Notes under the pieces: model-generated
What the model was told of the DNA's origin: nothing
The model's input: only the letters and a program-made list of their open reading frames with translations
The model's database searches: none
Part shown: in pieces, positions 9,192 to 19,823 of the stretch
Layout: each line of letters opens with the position of its first letter
Position numbering within the stretch: position 1 is the first letter of the stretch
Program-made: the position numbers and the translations under genes
Origin: Clusia tigrina
Taxonomy: Eukaryota > Arthropoda > Insecta > Diptera > Clusiidae
Direction: 5' to 3'
DNA length: 64,000 nucleotides
NCBI GenBank assembly: GCA_920105625.2
Contig: OV050030.1
Span: 138,125,918-138,189,917, forward strand

Positions 9192-9673
9192 TGTTGGGGT
9201 CCGTATCTGCTTGTCGGCGAGAGACGTCCTCTGGAATATCCTGTCGCGGCTTGTCCTGCGCGGGAACCTGTAAACCTACACCACTTTCTGAAAGAAACAC
9301 TGCACTCTTTTAGGTTTAAAATAACAAGAGAGTTTATTCTTAAAATGCTAGTTCTTATATACTATTTACAAATAAACATTACAGTCTACGTCTTCACTTT
9401 TCTGGTGTTCCAGTTACGCAATTGTTATTTGGTGTCAGTTGCTCAAGCCCGCTGACCTACTGCAAGTAAAAGTGTCGTCGGTGCATTCTAAATGCCCTTC
9501 GTCAGCTTGACTGCGGAACTGTGACACCCTAAAAGTTTACATCATAATTAATGAATAATTACTGTTCATTTTCAATATTTGCACCCTAAAAATATGTGCG
9601 TTCTTAATGAATTTAATAGGAGCCGGTGCTGTGAGTCAACTACGCGTAAGTAGCTTGATTCTAACTCACAACA
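9192..9673 (-). repeat. E1 3' LTR
   Basis: 482 bp, TGTTGTGAG... to ...CCCCAACA on the minus strand. Contains TATATAAG and AATAAA close together. Preceded (minus strand) by the polypurine tract. Confidence 0.95.
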
Positions 9674-12255
9674 TCCCTCCCCTCTTTCTAAAAGAAGTTA
9701 GTGCAACTAACTTCCATAAAATCTCTACAATATTTTTCTTGCACTGTAAACAATTATGTGCATTTATTTAACTCTATAGTACATATATATAATTTGTTTT
9801 ATTTTTTTCCATGAAATCGCCTTGTTTGGGTTCTATCACGGTTTTTTCTTCCTTTTTTATTCTTTTCTTTTCCATATATATATTTTTTTTTTCTCTAGCT
9901 TTTATTTTCTTTTGTAGTTTTCTTTCTTTTATTTTTTATTTTTTTTTCTTTACTTTGTTTTTGTTTTTGTTTGTTTGTTTTTTTTTTTTTTTTCTTATTT
10001 TTATCCATCATTATTTTTTTTTTTTATATTCCCCTTTTTATAATTTGGTCTTTCATTGACTCTTTTCTCATTGGCGTATATAGAAATATCTAAACAATAA
10101 CACAATTCTATTCTATACATAAAACCTTATATTATACTGCGCCCTCTGCTACCTGCTGGTCCAGTTGACGACCGTCGTTGTCAGAGTGAAGTCCCTCGAT
10201 GAACTCTGCATACCCCTCCCTTCTTTCTGGACCGGTACGTAAAAAGATGATGCAAGCTTGCGCGATTAGATGCGCTTCTGACGAAGTCAAAATAAATATT
10301 CGATATTCGCTTAGTGAGTGACAATGGATATTTTCTCATTGGAGAAATCGTTACGAAGTTTAGTCGATAAATCTTGGCTATGTTATGTTCGATCTTTTCG
10401 TGGTTAAAAACGATTTTTTGCGCCAGGAGATTATTCTGCGAAGCTAAGTGAACGATGTAGTTGTGGCTGTTATTGTTATTGTAGCCGTTTCTCGGTGGAA
10501 TTACGGAGTTACCTCGGGTTTTGGCTAAAATTATCTCTTTTTCATTTTCGACAATAATACAATATACATACTGATATATGTAATAATGGTAAACACGTTG
10601 GATTCTTTATACGGACAACGTACATGTTAGTGCTTTTCATGCCATTTAGTCAGTTATGCAATAAAACTCAAGTATTATTAGACTTTTACTAGTCAGATAG
10701 AGACTCTTCCATTCGGCCGATACCATCTCCATTTTTTGATAAGCTTAAATCGTAGTCATCTCGCAGATGGGAAGTTGAAAGCTCTTCCACTTTTTCATAT
10801 AAAAATGAATTCTCACTAATTTCGTTTTCATTTTTTTTTCAACCCAAAAATTATCTCTGGACATTATCGTTGCCAAACTCGTCTTTCTTCCTTTGCGGCT
10901 TACTGATCACTTTTCTTCTACGTCTTCTTACTTCTTCTCATTCAGTCAGATTTTTGTTCGCTGCACTTGCATTTCCTCTACTGGTCTCCTGGATGTTGGT
11001 TAACATCTTACTCAGTCTTCGACGCTGCAGGAAGTCCCTTCCAGGTTCATGCTGCACCATATTGAACCATCCAGATGTTTGTTCACCAACGCCTGAATAT
11101 CTAAAAACAATACGCTTAGCTTATCGGACTTGCCGAGTTTTAATTATTCTTACTAGCTATTACATTCATTCAATTTTTAACGTAAACCGTAAATTGGATT
11201 CAAATCTATATATCGCTTATCTACTACGTCTTAACAAACAAACTATAAACAAGTAACAAAAACTATTTCCTTTACAAATACTATTAATTAACTATAATAC
11301 ATTTTCTTACAATTGTTGGCGGCATTAAAACTTTAAATCCTTCTCAAATATATACATTTTACAAAAATTTGCTTCATACATAACAATTATTTTCTAATTT
11401 AATTATATGCCGCCCAAAAAAAAATTTTTTTATATCAATTCTTGGCAAAACTAGTGCCTTTTACATAAGCGAGATTATTTAAGATAAACCCGTTTATGTG
11501 AAAACATTGTCCATTGCATGACTATATCTTTCATCGCATACAATTGACTTTTTATTTAAATTTACTTCTAGCCTGATATGTATATATCCATTAACGATTC
11601 TATTTTCCATCCTGTAATTAGCTCGTATATGAATACATGCATACATTCAAGGCGCTTTAATTTACCTAGAATTAATTACTAACGTTATTTTCCCCAATTA
11701 ACTATACATTTTTTCGAATTTCCATACGCTAATTTCCTAAACAATAAACAGTTAAAACCCATGTACGATTTTATTTACATATAGCCTGCTGCAGTATCTG
11801 CAAATATATACATACGCACATACCCATTCCTCCTAACTAGAATACTTACTTCTTTAAATATACATTCGTACATTCATTCTTTATCTTATACACATATATA
11901 CATACACAATGCTCATGCATCGAATTTCAGTGCATACACTGCCGTATGTGTGTATGTACATATTCGAAGTTTTGTTTTATATTACTTACCCACGATTGTC
12001 TTACTATCTTATTTTATTTTTTAATTATGTGCATTATTTAAAAAAAAAATATTTTTCCCTACTATGCTTCGTTCGGCCACAGTGCATAATAAGCACTTTT
12101 ATTACGTCAACTTTAATCGCTCGATTTTAAGTGGCACACTTCTACTGGCCTTGACTTTGAAAATCGGAGCTTTGTGTGTTATTTGATACACACACGTACA
12201 TGTTTACGTTGTTATTTTTGTGTTTACACTTGTAAAACACTGCTAACACATGTCT
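9674..12255 (-). other. E1 3' non-coding region
   Basis: 2.6 kb between the pol stop and the polypurine tract. It has no env-like gene. It includes an A-rich tract (poly-T on plus, about 9800-10035) and a small Arg-rich frame pair (10851-11115). Colinear relatives occur in E2 (54105-56586 and parts of 58298-61176), and an old remnant lies at 25440-28060. Plus-strand frames here are shadows. Confidence 0.75.
10851..11115 (-). other. small Arg-rich ORF pair in E1 3' region
   Basis: On the minus strand, about 60 open codons (…GVGEQTSGWFNMVQ… ending NKNLTE, stop TGA at 10938-10940) begin near a TTTTTAG acceptor-like site. After the TGA the same frame continues 29 codons with RRRRRKVISKPQ, ending at 10851. 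E2 has the arginine-rich part joined to an acidic tail (55366-55557). Rev/Tat-like accessory exons are one possibility, but E1 and E2 differ by indels, so coding function is unproven. Confidence 0.3.
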
Positions 12256-15200
12256 TTATTTGTGTGGTCTAAAGTGGAATAATTTCAATAAATTATTATG
12301 TAGCTTTTTATTTTTTCCCTTAATCGTTACGACTGTTGTAACTGGGCTTCGGATCTCTGCTACTACATACGGGCCTATCCACACAGGTGAGAATTTGTTT
12401 CTCCTAGCCTGATTCTTCATTAGTACTTGATCACCCACATGAAAAACTACTGGGTTTAGTACCTTGTTATAGGCTTCCCTGGCCACTCGTTTAGCACATT
12501 CCTGGTTTTCTCTAACCAATTCGTGCGCTCGCTGCAACTGATACTTTTGCACTTTATTCGGGTCATCAGCATTGTATACAGGCGCACATTTGCGCTTCAA
12601 ATTCGCTGGCATGTTGAAATCAAACCCGTAGAGTGTTCTAAATGGAGTTTGCTTCGTTGATACATGCACAGTATTGTTGTGTACGTGCATTGCAGTGGTC
12701 AACCATTGATCCCAATTCGAGCCGTCTTCCTTGGCGAAACTGCGCAAGTACTCGGCCAGAGGTCGATGACTACGTTCCAGTGAGCCATTCGCCTGCGGAT
12801 GATATGGTGTTATATGCAACTTCTTAATTCCCAGCATTTTACATGTTTCTGAGAATAATTTCGATACGAAATTTGAACCATTGTCGGTTATCAAAATCTT
12901 AGGTATGTTGTATCTTGCTATAATTTCATCAAAGAATGCTTTGGCCACCGTACTTGCTTCAGCATCGGGTATAGCCACGCACGCCATATACATTGAGAAA
13001 TCGTCTTGGAACGTCAAGATGTATTTATTGCCCGAAACAGTCTCAGGTAAAATACCTACAATATCCATATGAACCTTATCAAATGGTTGCTTTGGTGTGT
13101 CCGTTAATACCATGGGCATCTTTGTTAGCCTTGAACTTTTGTTGGCCTGGCACTTTGGGCAACTTCTTACGTATTTTTTTATGTCCTTGAGCATACCTTT
13201 CCATCCGTATACTCGCCTAATTCTGTCATGGGTTTTCCAGAATCCCTGGTGTCCACCTAGAGGTGAATCATGGAAACCCTTTAACACAGCCTGGATATCC
13301 TTTATATCCTTCAGCCATTCCACACTACTGGCTGCTTGCTCATTGGTATCGAAACCCGCATTGCTAACATCTCTTGTAGCATCAACTTTGTCCTTCTGTA
13401 TCCTCTCGGCCTTCTCCTTATCCGACCGTGCTTTGGACCTTGTTTGCACTACTGATACTTTCTGTGCCTGCGGTACTCTGCTGAGTGCATCGGCATTCAG
13501 ATTCTTTTTCCCAGGTTTGTATATGATTTCAAAATCATACTCAGACAATTTGTGTCTGAACCTGGCTAGCCTAGACGTTTGATCTTTCAAGTTGGCTATG
13601 CCTCTCAACGGCTGGTGATCAGTGTATATCTTGAATGGGCGTCCTAGCAGATATGCCCTAAAATTCTTTGTAGCCCACACTATGGCTAGAAATTCTTTTT
13701 CTATTGTGGAGTATCTCTTTTCCGTGTCGCTAAGCGCTCTGCTTGCGAATGCTATTGGTCGGTCATTACCGACTTCCCCTTGTGATAATACTGCCCCTAA
13801 TGCTTCATTGCTAGCATCAGTGGTCAACAAAAAGGTTTGCTCAAAGTCGGGGTACGCCAAAATTGGTGGCGAGCTAATTATTTCTTTTAGCCTCTCGAAT
13901 GCTTGCTGACATCTCTCTGTCCATTCGAACTTTGCTTCTTTACGTAGCAACTTGTTAATTGGCAACGCAATTCCGGCTAGTCCTTCCACGAACTTTCTAT
14001 AATAGTTCACTAGTCCTAGGAATGCTTGCACTTCTTTTCTGTTTCTTGGAACCGCTAAATTTCTAACGCATTCCACCTTCTGCGGGTCAGGCAGTGCTCC
14101 TGCTTCTGAGCAACGATGGCCTAAATAGACCACCTCTCTCCGCAAAAATTGACACTTCTCCGTGTTCAATTTCAAATTGTGTTCTCGTAATTTCTGGAGC
14201 ACCTTGCACAAGCGTTGCGAATGCTGCTGCAAGTTCTTCCCATAAATTACAATATCATCCAGATACACAAAACAATCTAACCCTTGTAAGCCTGTTAGCA
14301 CATGGTTCATTAGCCGTTGGAAGGTAGCCGGTGCTCCTGTTAATCCAAACGGCATTCTATTGAACTCATAATGGCCTAAACCGGTGCTGAACGCGGTTTT
14401 CTGCTTATCTTGGGTATCCACCAGAACTTGGTGGTAGCCACTCGCTAAATCAAGCGTAGAAAAATATCTACTATGCCCCAATTGATCCAGAATCTCTTCT
14501 ATCCTTGGAATCGGGAACACCTGCTTGATAGTGGCGTCGTTCAATTTCCTAAAATCGACGACCATTCTCCACTTCTTCTGACCCTGAGCACCTCCCTTCT
14601 TTGGTACCAAAATTATTGGTGAATTCCAAGGCGAGATACTCGGTGAAATTATGTTATCTTTTAACATTCCCTGCACATGCCTATTTACCTCATCTTTGTG
14701 AGCCTGTGGCAATCTGTATTGCTTCTGGTTTATTGGTGCTTGATCCACCCTAGTAGGTATTTCATGCTCTACCTCTGGTGTATACGTCAACTGGTCTCCT
14801 TCCAGCAAAAATATGTCATGGAATGACGTACAAATGGCCTCTATTGATGCCTTTTCTTCTAAATTTACGCTTGGGTCTAACCTCAGTGATTCTAGCACTC
14901 TCTCCATTCTTTTCCTTATATCTACCTGCTTAATCTGATTCACCGATCTATAATTCGGTTCCTTAAAATTATCATAGCTAGTGAACTTGGGCCTAAAATC
15001 CTCCTCCATCAGGTAGTCCTTTTCCGATGCATTGAGTACGCAAGCGTACACCTTACCCTTATCAACGTGCGTTATGGTTTCCCCCATATATACGCCCTCC
15101 GCTAGCTGCTGCTTGTGCAAAACAACAGTCCTAAGTTTCGTATTTACATGCATAGTAACTGCTCTGGTTGACCTTCCGTTTACTACCTCCATACCACACT

Positions 15201-15657
15201 TCTTAACCCCAGTCACGGTTCCTTCCTGCCATGACATTAATGGAAAAGTAAGGATTCTATGCTTATTGTTATCACAGAATGATAACTGCTTATCGAGCGC
15301 ATCCAGTATGGTGCGTCCCCAAAGATTATCACGGCCAATTATTCCATCAGCCGGGATACCTTTCCTATCCACTTCCACTGCGTGCACTCTAAAACTCATA
15401 CCCTTAACTCCACTGTGCCCTATTCTGAGCGACCCCAATGTCCTAATGCACCCTCCAAACGCTCCGTTAAGGGTTCTTAAGTCCATTTGATTAATGTCTA
15501 GCCCCTTCCGTAAAACACTAGATTTTACGAGGCTAGTGTCCGCCCCTGAATCTACTAATAGCACTAGTTTTCCACTCGCTGCTTCCTCGCAGGGCATCTC
15601 GATGAAGGCATTACCTATCCTGCTCATAGCGAAGCAATGTCCTTCTGTTCCCAACAT
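12256..15657 (-). CDS. pol: E1 Pol polyprotein (PR-RT-RNaseH-IN), intact
   Basis: 1133 residues without a stop. Protease has LLVDSGADTSLV (Asp near residue 36). Reverse transcriptase has FSTLDLASGYHQV and the catalytic FVYLDD near residue 465. RNase H starts at LTTDASNEALGAV. Integrase has the HHCC finger (H..H...CPKCQ, about residues 790-840) and the DDE core: HMDIVG, ITDNGS and GSLERS. The C terminus is a GPYVV chromodomain-free tail. The frame is open upstream of this ATG to the gag end, and overlaps gag in the -1 frame, so expression by -1 frameshift is likely and the true N terminus is upstream. It would copy and integrate the element's cDNA. Confidence 0.95.
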   Translation of the reverse strand: MLGTEGHCFAMSRIGNAFIEMPCEEAASGKLVLLVDSGADTSLVKSSVLRKGLDINQMDLRTLNGAFGGCIRTLGSLRIGHSGVKGMSFRVHAVEVDRKGIPADGIIGRDNLWGRTILDALDKQLSFCDNNKHRILTFPLMSWQEGTVTGVKKCGMEVVNGRSTRAVTMHVNTKLRTVVLHKQQLAEGVYMGETITHVDKGKVYACVLNASEKDYLMEEDFRPKFTSYDNFKEPNYRSVNQIKQVDIRKRMERVLESLRLDPSVNLEEKASIEAICTSFHDIFLLEGDQLTYTPEVEHEIPTRVDQAPINQKQYRLPQAHKDEVNRHVQGMLKDNIISPSISPWNSPIILVPKKGGAQGQKKWRMVVDFRKLNDATIKQVFPIPRIEEILDQLGHSRYFSTLDLASGYHQVLVDTQDKQKTAFSTGLGHYEFNRMPFGLTGAPATFQRLMNHVLTGLQGLDCFVYLDDIVIYGKNLQQHSQRLCKVLQKLREHNLKLNTEKCQFLRREVVYLGHRCSEAGALPDPQKVECVRNLAVPRNRKEVQAFLGLVNYYRKFVEGLAGIALPINKLLRKEAKFEWTERCQQAFERLKEIISSPPILAYPDFEQTFLLTTDASNEALGAVLSQGEVGNDRPIAFASRALSDTEKRYSTIEKEFLAIVWATKNFRAYLLGRPFKIYTDHQPLRGIANLKDQTSRLARFRHKLSEYDFEIIYKPGKKNLNADALSRVPQAQKVSVVQTRSKARSDKEKAERIQKDKVDATRDVSNAGFDTNEQAASSVEWLKDIKDIQAVLKGFHDSPLGGHQGFWKTHDRIRRVYGWKGMLKDIKKYVRSCPKCQANKSSRLTKMPMVLTDTPKQPFDKVHMDIVGILPETVSGNKYILTFQDDFSMYMACVAIPDAEASTVAKAFFDEIIARYNIPKILITDNGSNFVSKLFSETCKMLGIKKLHITPYHPQANGSLERSHRPLAEYLRSFAKEDGSNWDQWLTTAMHVHNNTVHVSTKQTPFRTLYGFDFNMPANLKRKCAPVYNADDPNKVQKYQLQRAHELVRENQECAKRVAREAYNKVLNPVVFHVGDQVLMKNQARRNKFSPVWIGPYVVAEIRSPVTTVVTIKGKNKKLHNNLLKLFHFRPHK

Positions 15658-15794
15658 GGACGCGTATCCACTTCCTAACTCTTCGTGATACTGGAGAGCC
15701 TCCTGCTCCTCCTTCTCCTGGACTGTAGTTCCTACATTACTAGTCCCACGTATTTCCGGCCTTATTATTACTCTCTTTCTTTTGGCTTTCCAGT

Positions 15795-16067
15795 CTACTG
15801 GCCTCGACTGGGCCGCTGGAAGTTTCCCTGGTTCCTTTGTTGGAACTGTCTATCCCTGCATTCCGCAGCACGATGCCCCATCCGTCCACATGAGAAGCAT
15901 TTCAACCCCTGTTGGGTGTTGCCTAACCTTTGTCCACCTCTAAAATTCCAATTTGGTCGCTGCTGACCATTCCCCGTGTTGAAAGGATTTCTTCCTTCCG
16001 TTGAGTTGACTCGAGGACCACTACCCCTGCTGTCCCTTAAGGGTGGATCTGGGCGCCTCGTACCTGG
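15795..16067 (-). pseudogene. E1 Gag tail beyond the premature stop
   Basis: Same frame as gag after the TAG, open to TAG 15795-15797. It contains GLKCFSCGRMGHRAAEC, the third zinc knuckle, and ends RPSRGQ as in E2. Its last bases overlap the pol frame in -1 register. The sequence is preserved, so the nonsense change is recent, or readthrough occurs. Confidence 0.8.
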
Positions 16068-18149
16068 CTACCTTCTACTTTGATCCCATTTATTGTCTAA
16101 TTGGCACTGTCTACTTGCCTCATGACCATATGTTTGGCACTCCATACAATAGGGCGTATTCTTGCGTGTAATGCATTCATCTCTTGTATGGCCTGGCCTA
16201 TGGCAGAACGAACATGTGGGAGCCTTCTGTACAACCCCCCTGTGCGGATTTCTCTGATACGCGGCTCTTCTGTCGGAGATACCGGGATTATATGCTCCTC
16301 TGTATACGTTTGGGACGAAATTATTTCCTTCTCTATCCAAGACAGCGGCAGTTAAATTGTCCTGTCTATTTTCCAACATATCTATCTCCCCCAATCCGGC
16401 CGTACTCCGTTCCACAAGGACTTGCGCTCGAATTGCTTCTTCTACCAATTCCTCCAGATTTCCTGTTTTGCTATTCAGCATATGAATTTTAAGAGCGGAG
16501 TTGCGGAGCCCCACTACGAAAGTCGTTAAGACCGACTTGTCAACTTCGTATAATAACGCGGTATCACCAACGCCATCGTACTTATTCTTGATTACTTCTT
16601 GGGCCATCATCCGAAGTGACTCCAAACGCCTGGCAAAGGCGCGTATGTCTTCACCTGCCAGTTGTTTCCCGATTCTAATTTCTTGGGATATGTCTTCCAG
16701 AGTTCTCTCCTTTAGATAAGTTCTCTTCAGAAGGCCGTAAAGTTCATTCACACTGGCGAACTGTTTTGGCAGCACAAGGTTGTACGCATCTCCAAATAAC
16801 CTTTGCTTAACACAGTCAAAGAAGTCCTGCAACTCATCAGGGCCTATGCTTCGCTTTGCAAGTTCACAACCTTGAATGAACCTGCTGAGTTCGGACCTTA
16901 AATCTTCTGAAGCAGCACCAGTAAACACAGGTACTAGCCTGGACACGGTCTTTGAAATCTCCTCTATACCCATTTTACGTATTTTTGTTTTACTTATGAC
17001 CGGTAAAACTTGAGCGCTATCTTTGTGGGTCGTTCCTAGATTCACTTCTCCCGGATCTGAGAGGTAATTGACCAATGACGGACTCAAACTAATTAGTCTT
17101 CGATCGTTTGTTCGTACAGGCGAAATACTGTCCACAGTATTGGGCCTGTCCTGTACCGTTACTGCTTCTGGCTCTTTTGGCGTATATCCCTTATTTTTAT
17201 TAGTTACCGGACGTTCTGGAGTAAATGGCTCGACACCGATTTCCGATGCGTCAAATAAAAATCCCGCTTCACTTTCTTCAGTCAATACTAATCTAGGCTT
17301 TACCACACGACCTATCCCTTCCGGAGTTAAATACTCCGGCCAGCGAACTTCAGGAGGCAATGTCAACACTGTCTGTGTAAATCCAGCCGATGCTGATTTT
17401 GATCTCTCCTTTCTATGTGGGTTGCTATTGGTCGCCCGTCCTCTTTTCAATCCTGCACACTCCTTTTCCAACAGCGTTGCTGCTTCCTCTGTTTCCGTCA
17501 ATCTCTGAGAAAGTTCCTTTACCTTTTTCTCAAGATACTCTTTTTGTGCTCTCAAATTTTCTGTTTTCTTATGAAAACTGAATAACTTTTCTTCTGTTCT
17601 TCTTTGGATTGCCGTAAAGGCTTGATCCGCTACTTCTAATGGTGACACAGCTCCTCCGGCATTCGCCTGCTTCCACAATTCCTGAGCTTCTTCCCTGCTT
17701 GTACTCGCTTCGAACTGGTCAACTATTTTCCCAGTAAACAGTTTCACCTCTGACTGTATTGATTTTAATCTGTTCCTTATTTCCTCGTCTGGCGAAACCA
17801 AACTCACTGTTTGTTGCCCTAGTCCTTCTAATTCAGAACTAAATGTATCTGCCCATTCGTTGACCAGACTATTTATGTAGTCTGCGTATTTTTCCGCAAA
17901 ATATTTTCCCTTGCCGTACTCAACTGCGTGAGGTAACAACAGTCCGTGATTATTGTTGAACTCTCTCCCCAGATCTTGCAACTGTGTTATTCGCTTGCGA
18001 TAATACACGTTGTCCTTACGTAACTTGCCGTCTTTCTTAAAGTTACGGACCAGCTTTTCAATCGTTTCGCCAATTTGTTCCTGTCTCAGCAGTAATCCTT
18101 GCGCTTCCTTCGTCATATCCCAAATGCCAGAACAGATGTCGTATCCCAA
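16068..18149 (-). CDS. gag: E1 Gag, ending at a premature stop
   Basis: 693 residues from the ATG at 18149. The N-terminal half is helical, with a coiled coil around LRAQKEYLEKKVKELSQRL. A Ser/Pro-rich linker follows, then a capsid-like domain starting near MGIEEISKTVSRLVPVF. Next are two zinc knuckles, CSFCHRPGHTRDEC and CMECQTYGHEASRQC. A TAG at 16068-16070 ends the frame. In E2 the corresponding codon is sense and the frame continues to a third CCHC knuckle. Gag would assemble the particle that packages element RNA. Confidence 0.9.
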   Translation of the reverse strand: MGYDICSGIWDMTKEAQGLLLRQEQIGETIEKLVRNFKKDGKLRKDNVYYRKRITQLQDLGREFNNNHGLLLPHAVEYGKGKYFAEKYADYINSLVNEWADTFSSELEGLGQQTVSLVSPDEEIRNRLKSIQSEVKLFTGKIVDQFEASTSREEAQELWKQANAGGAVSPLEVADQAFTAIQRRTEEKLFSFHKKTENLRAQKEYLEKKVKELSQRLTETEEAATLLEKECAGLKRGRATNSNPHRKERSKSASAGFTQTVLTLPPEVRWPEYLTPEGIGRVVKPRLVLTEESEAGFLFDASEIGVEPFTPERPVTNKNKGYTPKEPEAVTVQDRPNTVDSISPVRTNDRRLISLSPSLVNYLSDPGEVNLGTTHKDSAQVLPVISKTKIRKMGIEEISKTVSRLVPVFTGAASEDLRSELSRFIQGCELAKRSIGPDELQDFFDCVKQRLFGDAYNLVLPKQFASVNELYGLLKRTYLKERTLEDISQEIRIGKQLAGEDIRAFARRLESLRMMAQEVIKNKYDGVGDTALLYEVDKSVLTTFVVGLRNSALKIHMLNSKTGNLEELVEEAIRAQVLVERSTAGLGEIDMLENRQDNLTAAVLDREGNNFVPNVYRGAYNPGISDRRAAYQRNPHRGVVQKAPTCSFCHRPGHTRDECITRKNTPYCMECQTYGHEASRQCQLDNKWDQSRR

Positions 18150-19251
18150 TTACAAATAAAAATCCAATAATTGATAAAACTTGTTATTAACTTATCCCAA
18201 TATTTTATTCCATCTTACTTATTGATAAATGCCAATTTAAAAAAAAACATTCCACCGTAAATTCTATCTTTATATACATATTCTGCTATACTTGTTTTCC
18301 ATCACAAAGTTCCGCTACCTACCGGCGTCCATTAAGTTCTTCCATCAATGCAAATTGGTCCTTGGCTTCCTCACAGATACTCCTTGATTTCCTCTCACCA
18401 TCTTTAATCCTACCAAGAATCCATAGAAAAAGGCCATATGTTTGTAAAAACCGAAATTTGATTTACCGGCAAAAGTGTCTTGATTCATTCCCGGAAATTT
18501 GAATCCATATTTAAAAATAAACCCGTAACGTATGCGCCACATAATAATAGCATTTAAATGTTTTCTTCAACATTGCTACGCAAATCGTAGTTTCCGAACT
18601 ACAAAAAACTTTAATGCAACAGCACGGGTTGTCTGCACCTCTTCACCTAATACCCTAAACTCAAAATGCCAAATATTTAAATCAATCTTTATTTTGATTT
18701 TAAAACAATATAAATTGAATCATATAAATGTCCCTACCGACAAACAAACACAAATCCCCTATCATAACCGTACGAACCCTATACCGTGGCATGTTCTTTC
18801 CGAACCAAACCAACCGGTATACACAAGTTCGCAATTCAATAACGCAAAATCCGTGAATAAACAGACACGTCCCACATTCCCCGAGAATGCTGAAACAAAA
18901 TGTATTAAAAAGTATGAGCCTAATCTCAGTGGAACAACCCTATACAACCTGACCGTAAGTAAAAATTTTCCTTTCGAATCGACCTATTATCACCTAACCG
19001 CAGCGGCTAATCAGCCCCAATGCTGCTTCTTCTGCATGACCGGCGCAAAAGCGCCCACACGGTCACCGAAGAATCGTCGACAAAATTCACTTAGATACTA
19101 GAATGTCCTACCATAGACATACTCACCATTTTCGTTCCCTCCATCGCCCTCCTTTGGGATGGTTATCCTTATGGTTTCCTATTGGTGGATTCCCGCGTAG
19201 GAGTGCTCTTTTCCTGGCACTCGACGTTGGATCCTACCGGCTGCGCCAAAA
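18150..19251 (-). other. E1 leader with primer-binding site
   Basis: 1.1 kb between the 5' LTR and gag. The LTR ends CCCCAACA, then three T residues, then TGGCGCAGCCGGTAGGATCC: a TGG-starting primer-binding site whose tRNA I could not assign. A homologous leader occurs in E2 (48010-49235). The 189-codon plus-strand frame at 18532-19101 is antisense to this leader and is not supported. Confidence 0.75.
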
Positions 19252-19733
19252 TGTTGGGGTCCGTATCTGCTTGTCGGCGAGAGACGTCCTCTGGAATATC
19301 CTGTCGCGGCTTGTCCTGCGCGGGAACCTGTAAACCTACACCACTTTCTGAAAGAAACACTGCACTGTTTTAGGTTTAAAATAACAAGAGAGTTTATTCT
19401 TAAAATGCTAGTTCTTATATACTATTTACTAATAAACATTACAGTCTACGTCTTCACTTTTCTGGTGTTCCAGTTACGCAATTGTTATTTGGTGTCAGTT
19501 GCTCAAGCCCGCTGACCTACTGCAAGTAAAAGTGTCGTCGGTGCATTCTAAATGCCCTTCGTCAGCTTGACTGCGGAACTGTGACACCCTAAAAGTTTAC
19601 ATCATAATTAATGAATAATTACTGTTCATTTTCAATATTTGCACCCTAAAAATATGTGCGTTCTTAATGAATTTAATAGGAGCCGGTGCTGTGAGTCAAC
19701 TACGCGTAAGTAGCTTGATTCTAACTCACAACA
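19252..19733 (-). repeat. E1 5' LTR
   Basis: 482 bp, differing from the 3' LTR at two positions seen by eye (C/G near 19366 and A/T near 19430). Confidence 0.95.
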
Positions 19734-19823
19734 CTTTTACATTCATTTGTATTGAGCTTCGTACTGCAATTCAGAAAAATTTTATCATCATCCTTTTCTT
19801 TCGTCCTCGTATTGCAGACAAAG

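Larger units (their letters stand above)
9192..19733 (-). mobile_element. E1: full-length gypsy-type LTR retrotransposon
   Basis: 10,542 bp, minus strand, with 482-bp LTRs at both ends and target duplication CTTT (9188-9191, 19734-19737). The two LTRs differ at about 2 positions by eye, so insertion is recent. Minus-strand order: 5' LTR, TGGCGCAGCCGGT primer-binding site three bases inside it, 1.1-kb leader, gag, pol (PR-RT-RNaseH-IN) and a 2.6-kb 3' region. A polypurine tract (AGAAAGAGGGGAGGGA) then precedes the 3' LTR. Copy B keeps the empty site near 32098. Only one clear defect was noticed: a stop late in gag. Confidence 0.95.

Noticed and set aside
13097..15490. Several 75-160 codon plus-strand frames
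   Set aside because: Shadows antisense to the intact E1 pol gene.
18532..19101. 189-codon plus-strand frame
   Set aside because: Antisense to the E1 leader, no domain; E2 leader does not keep it.
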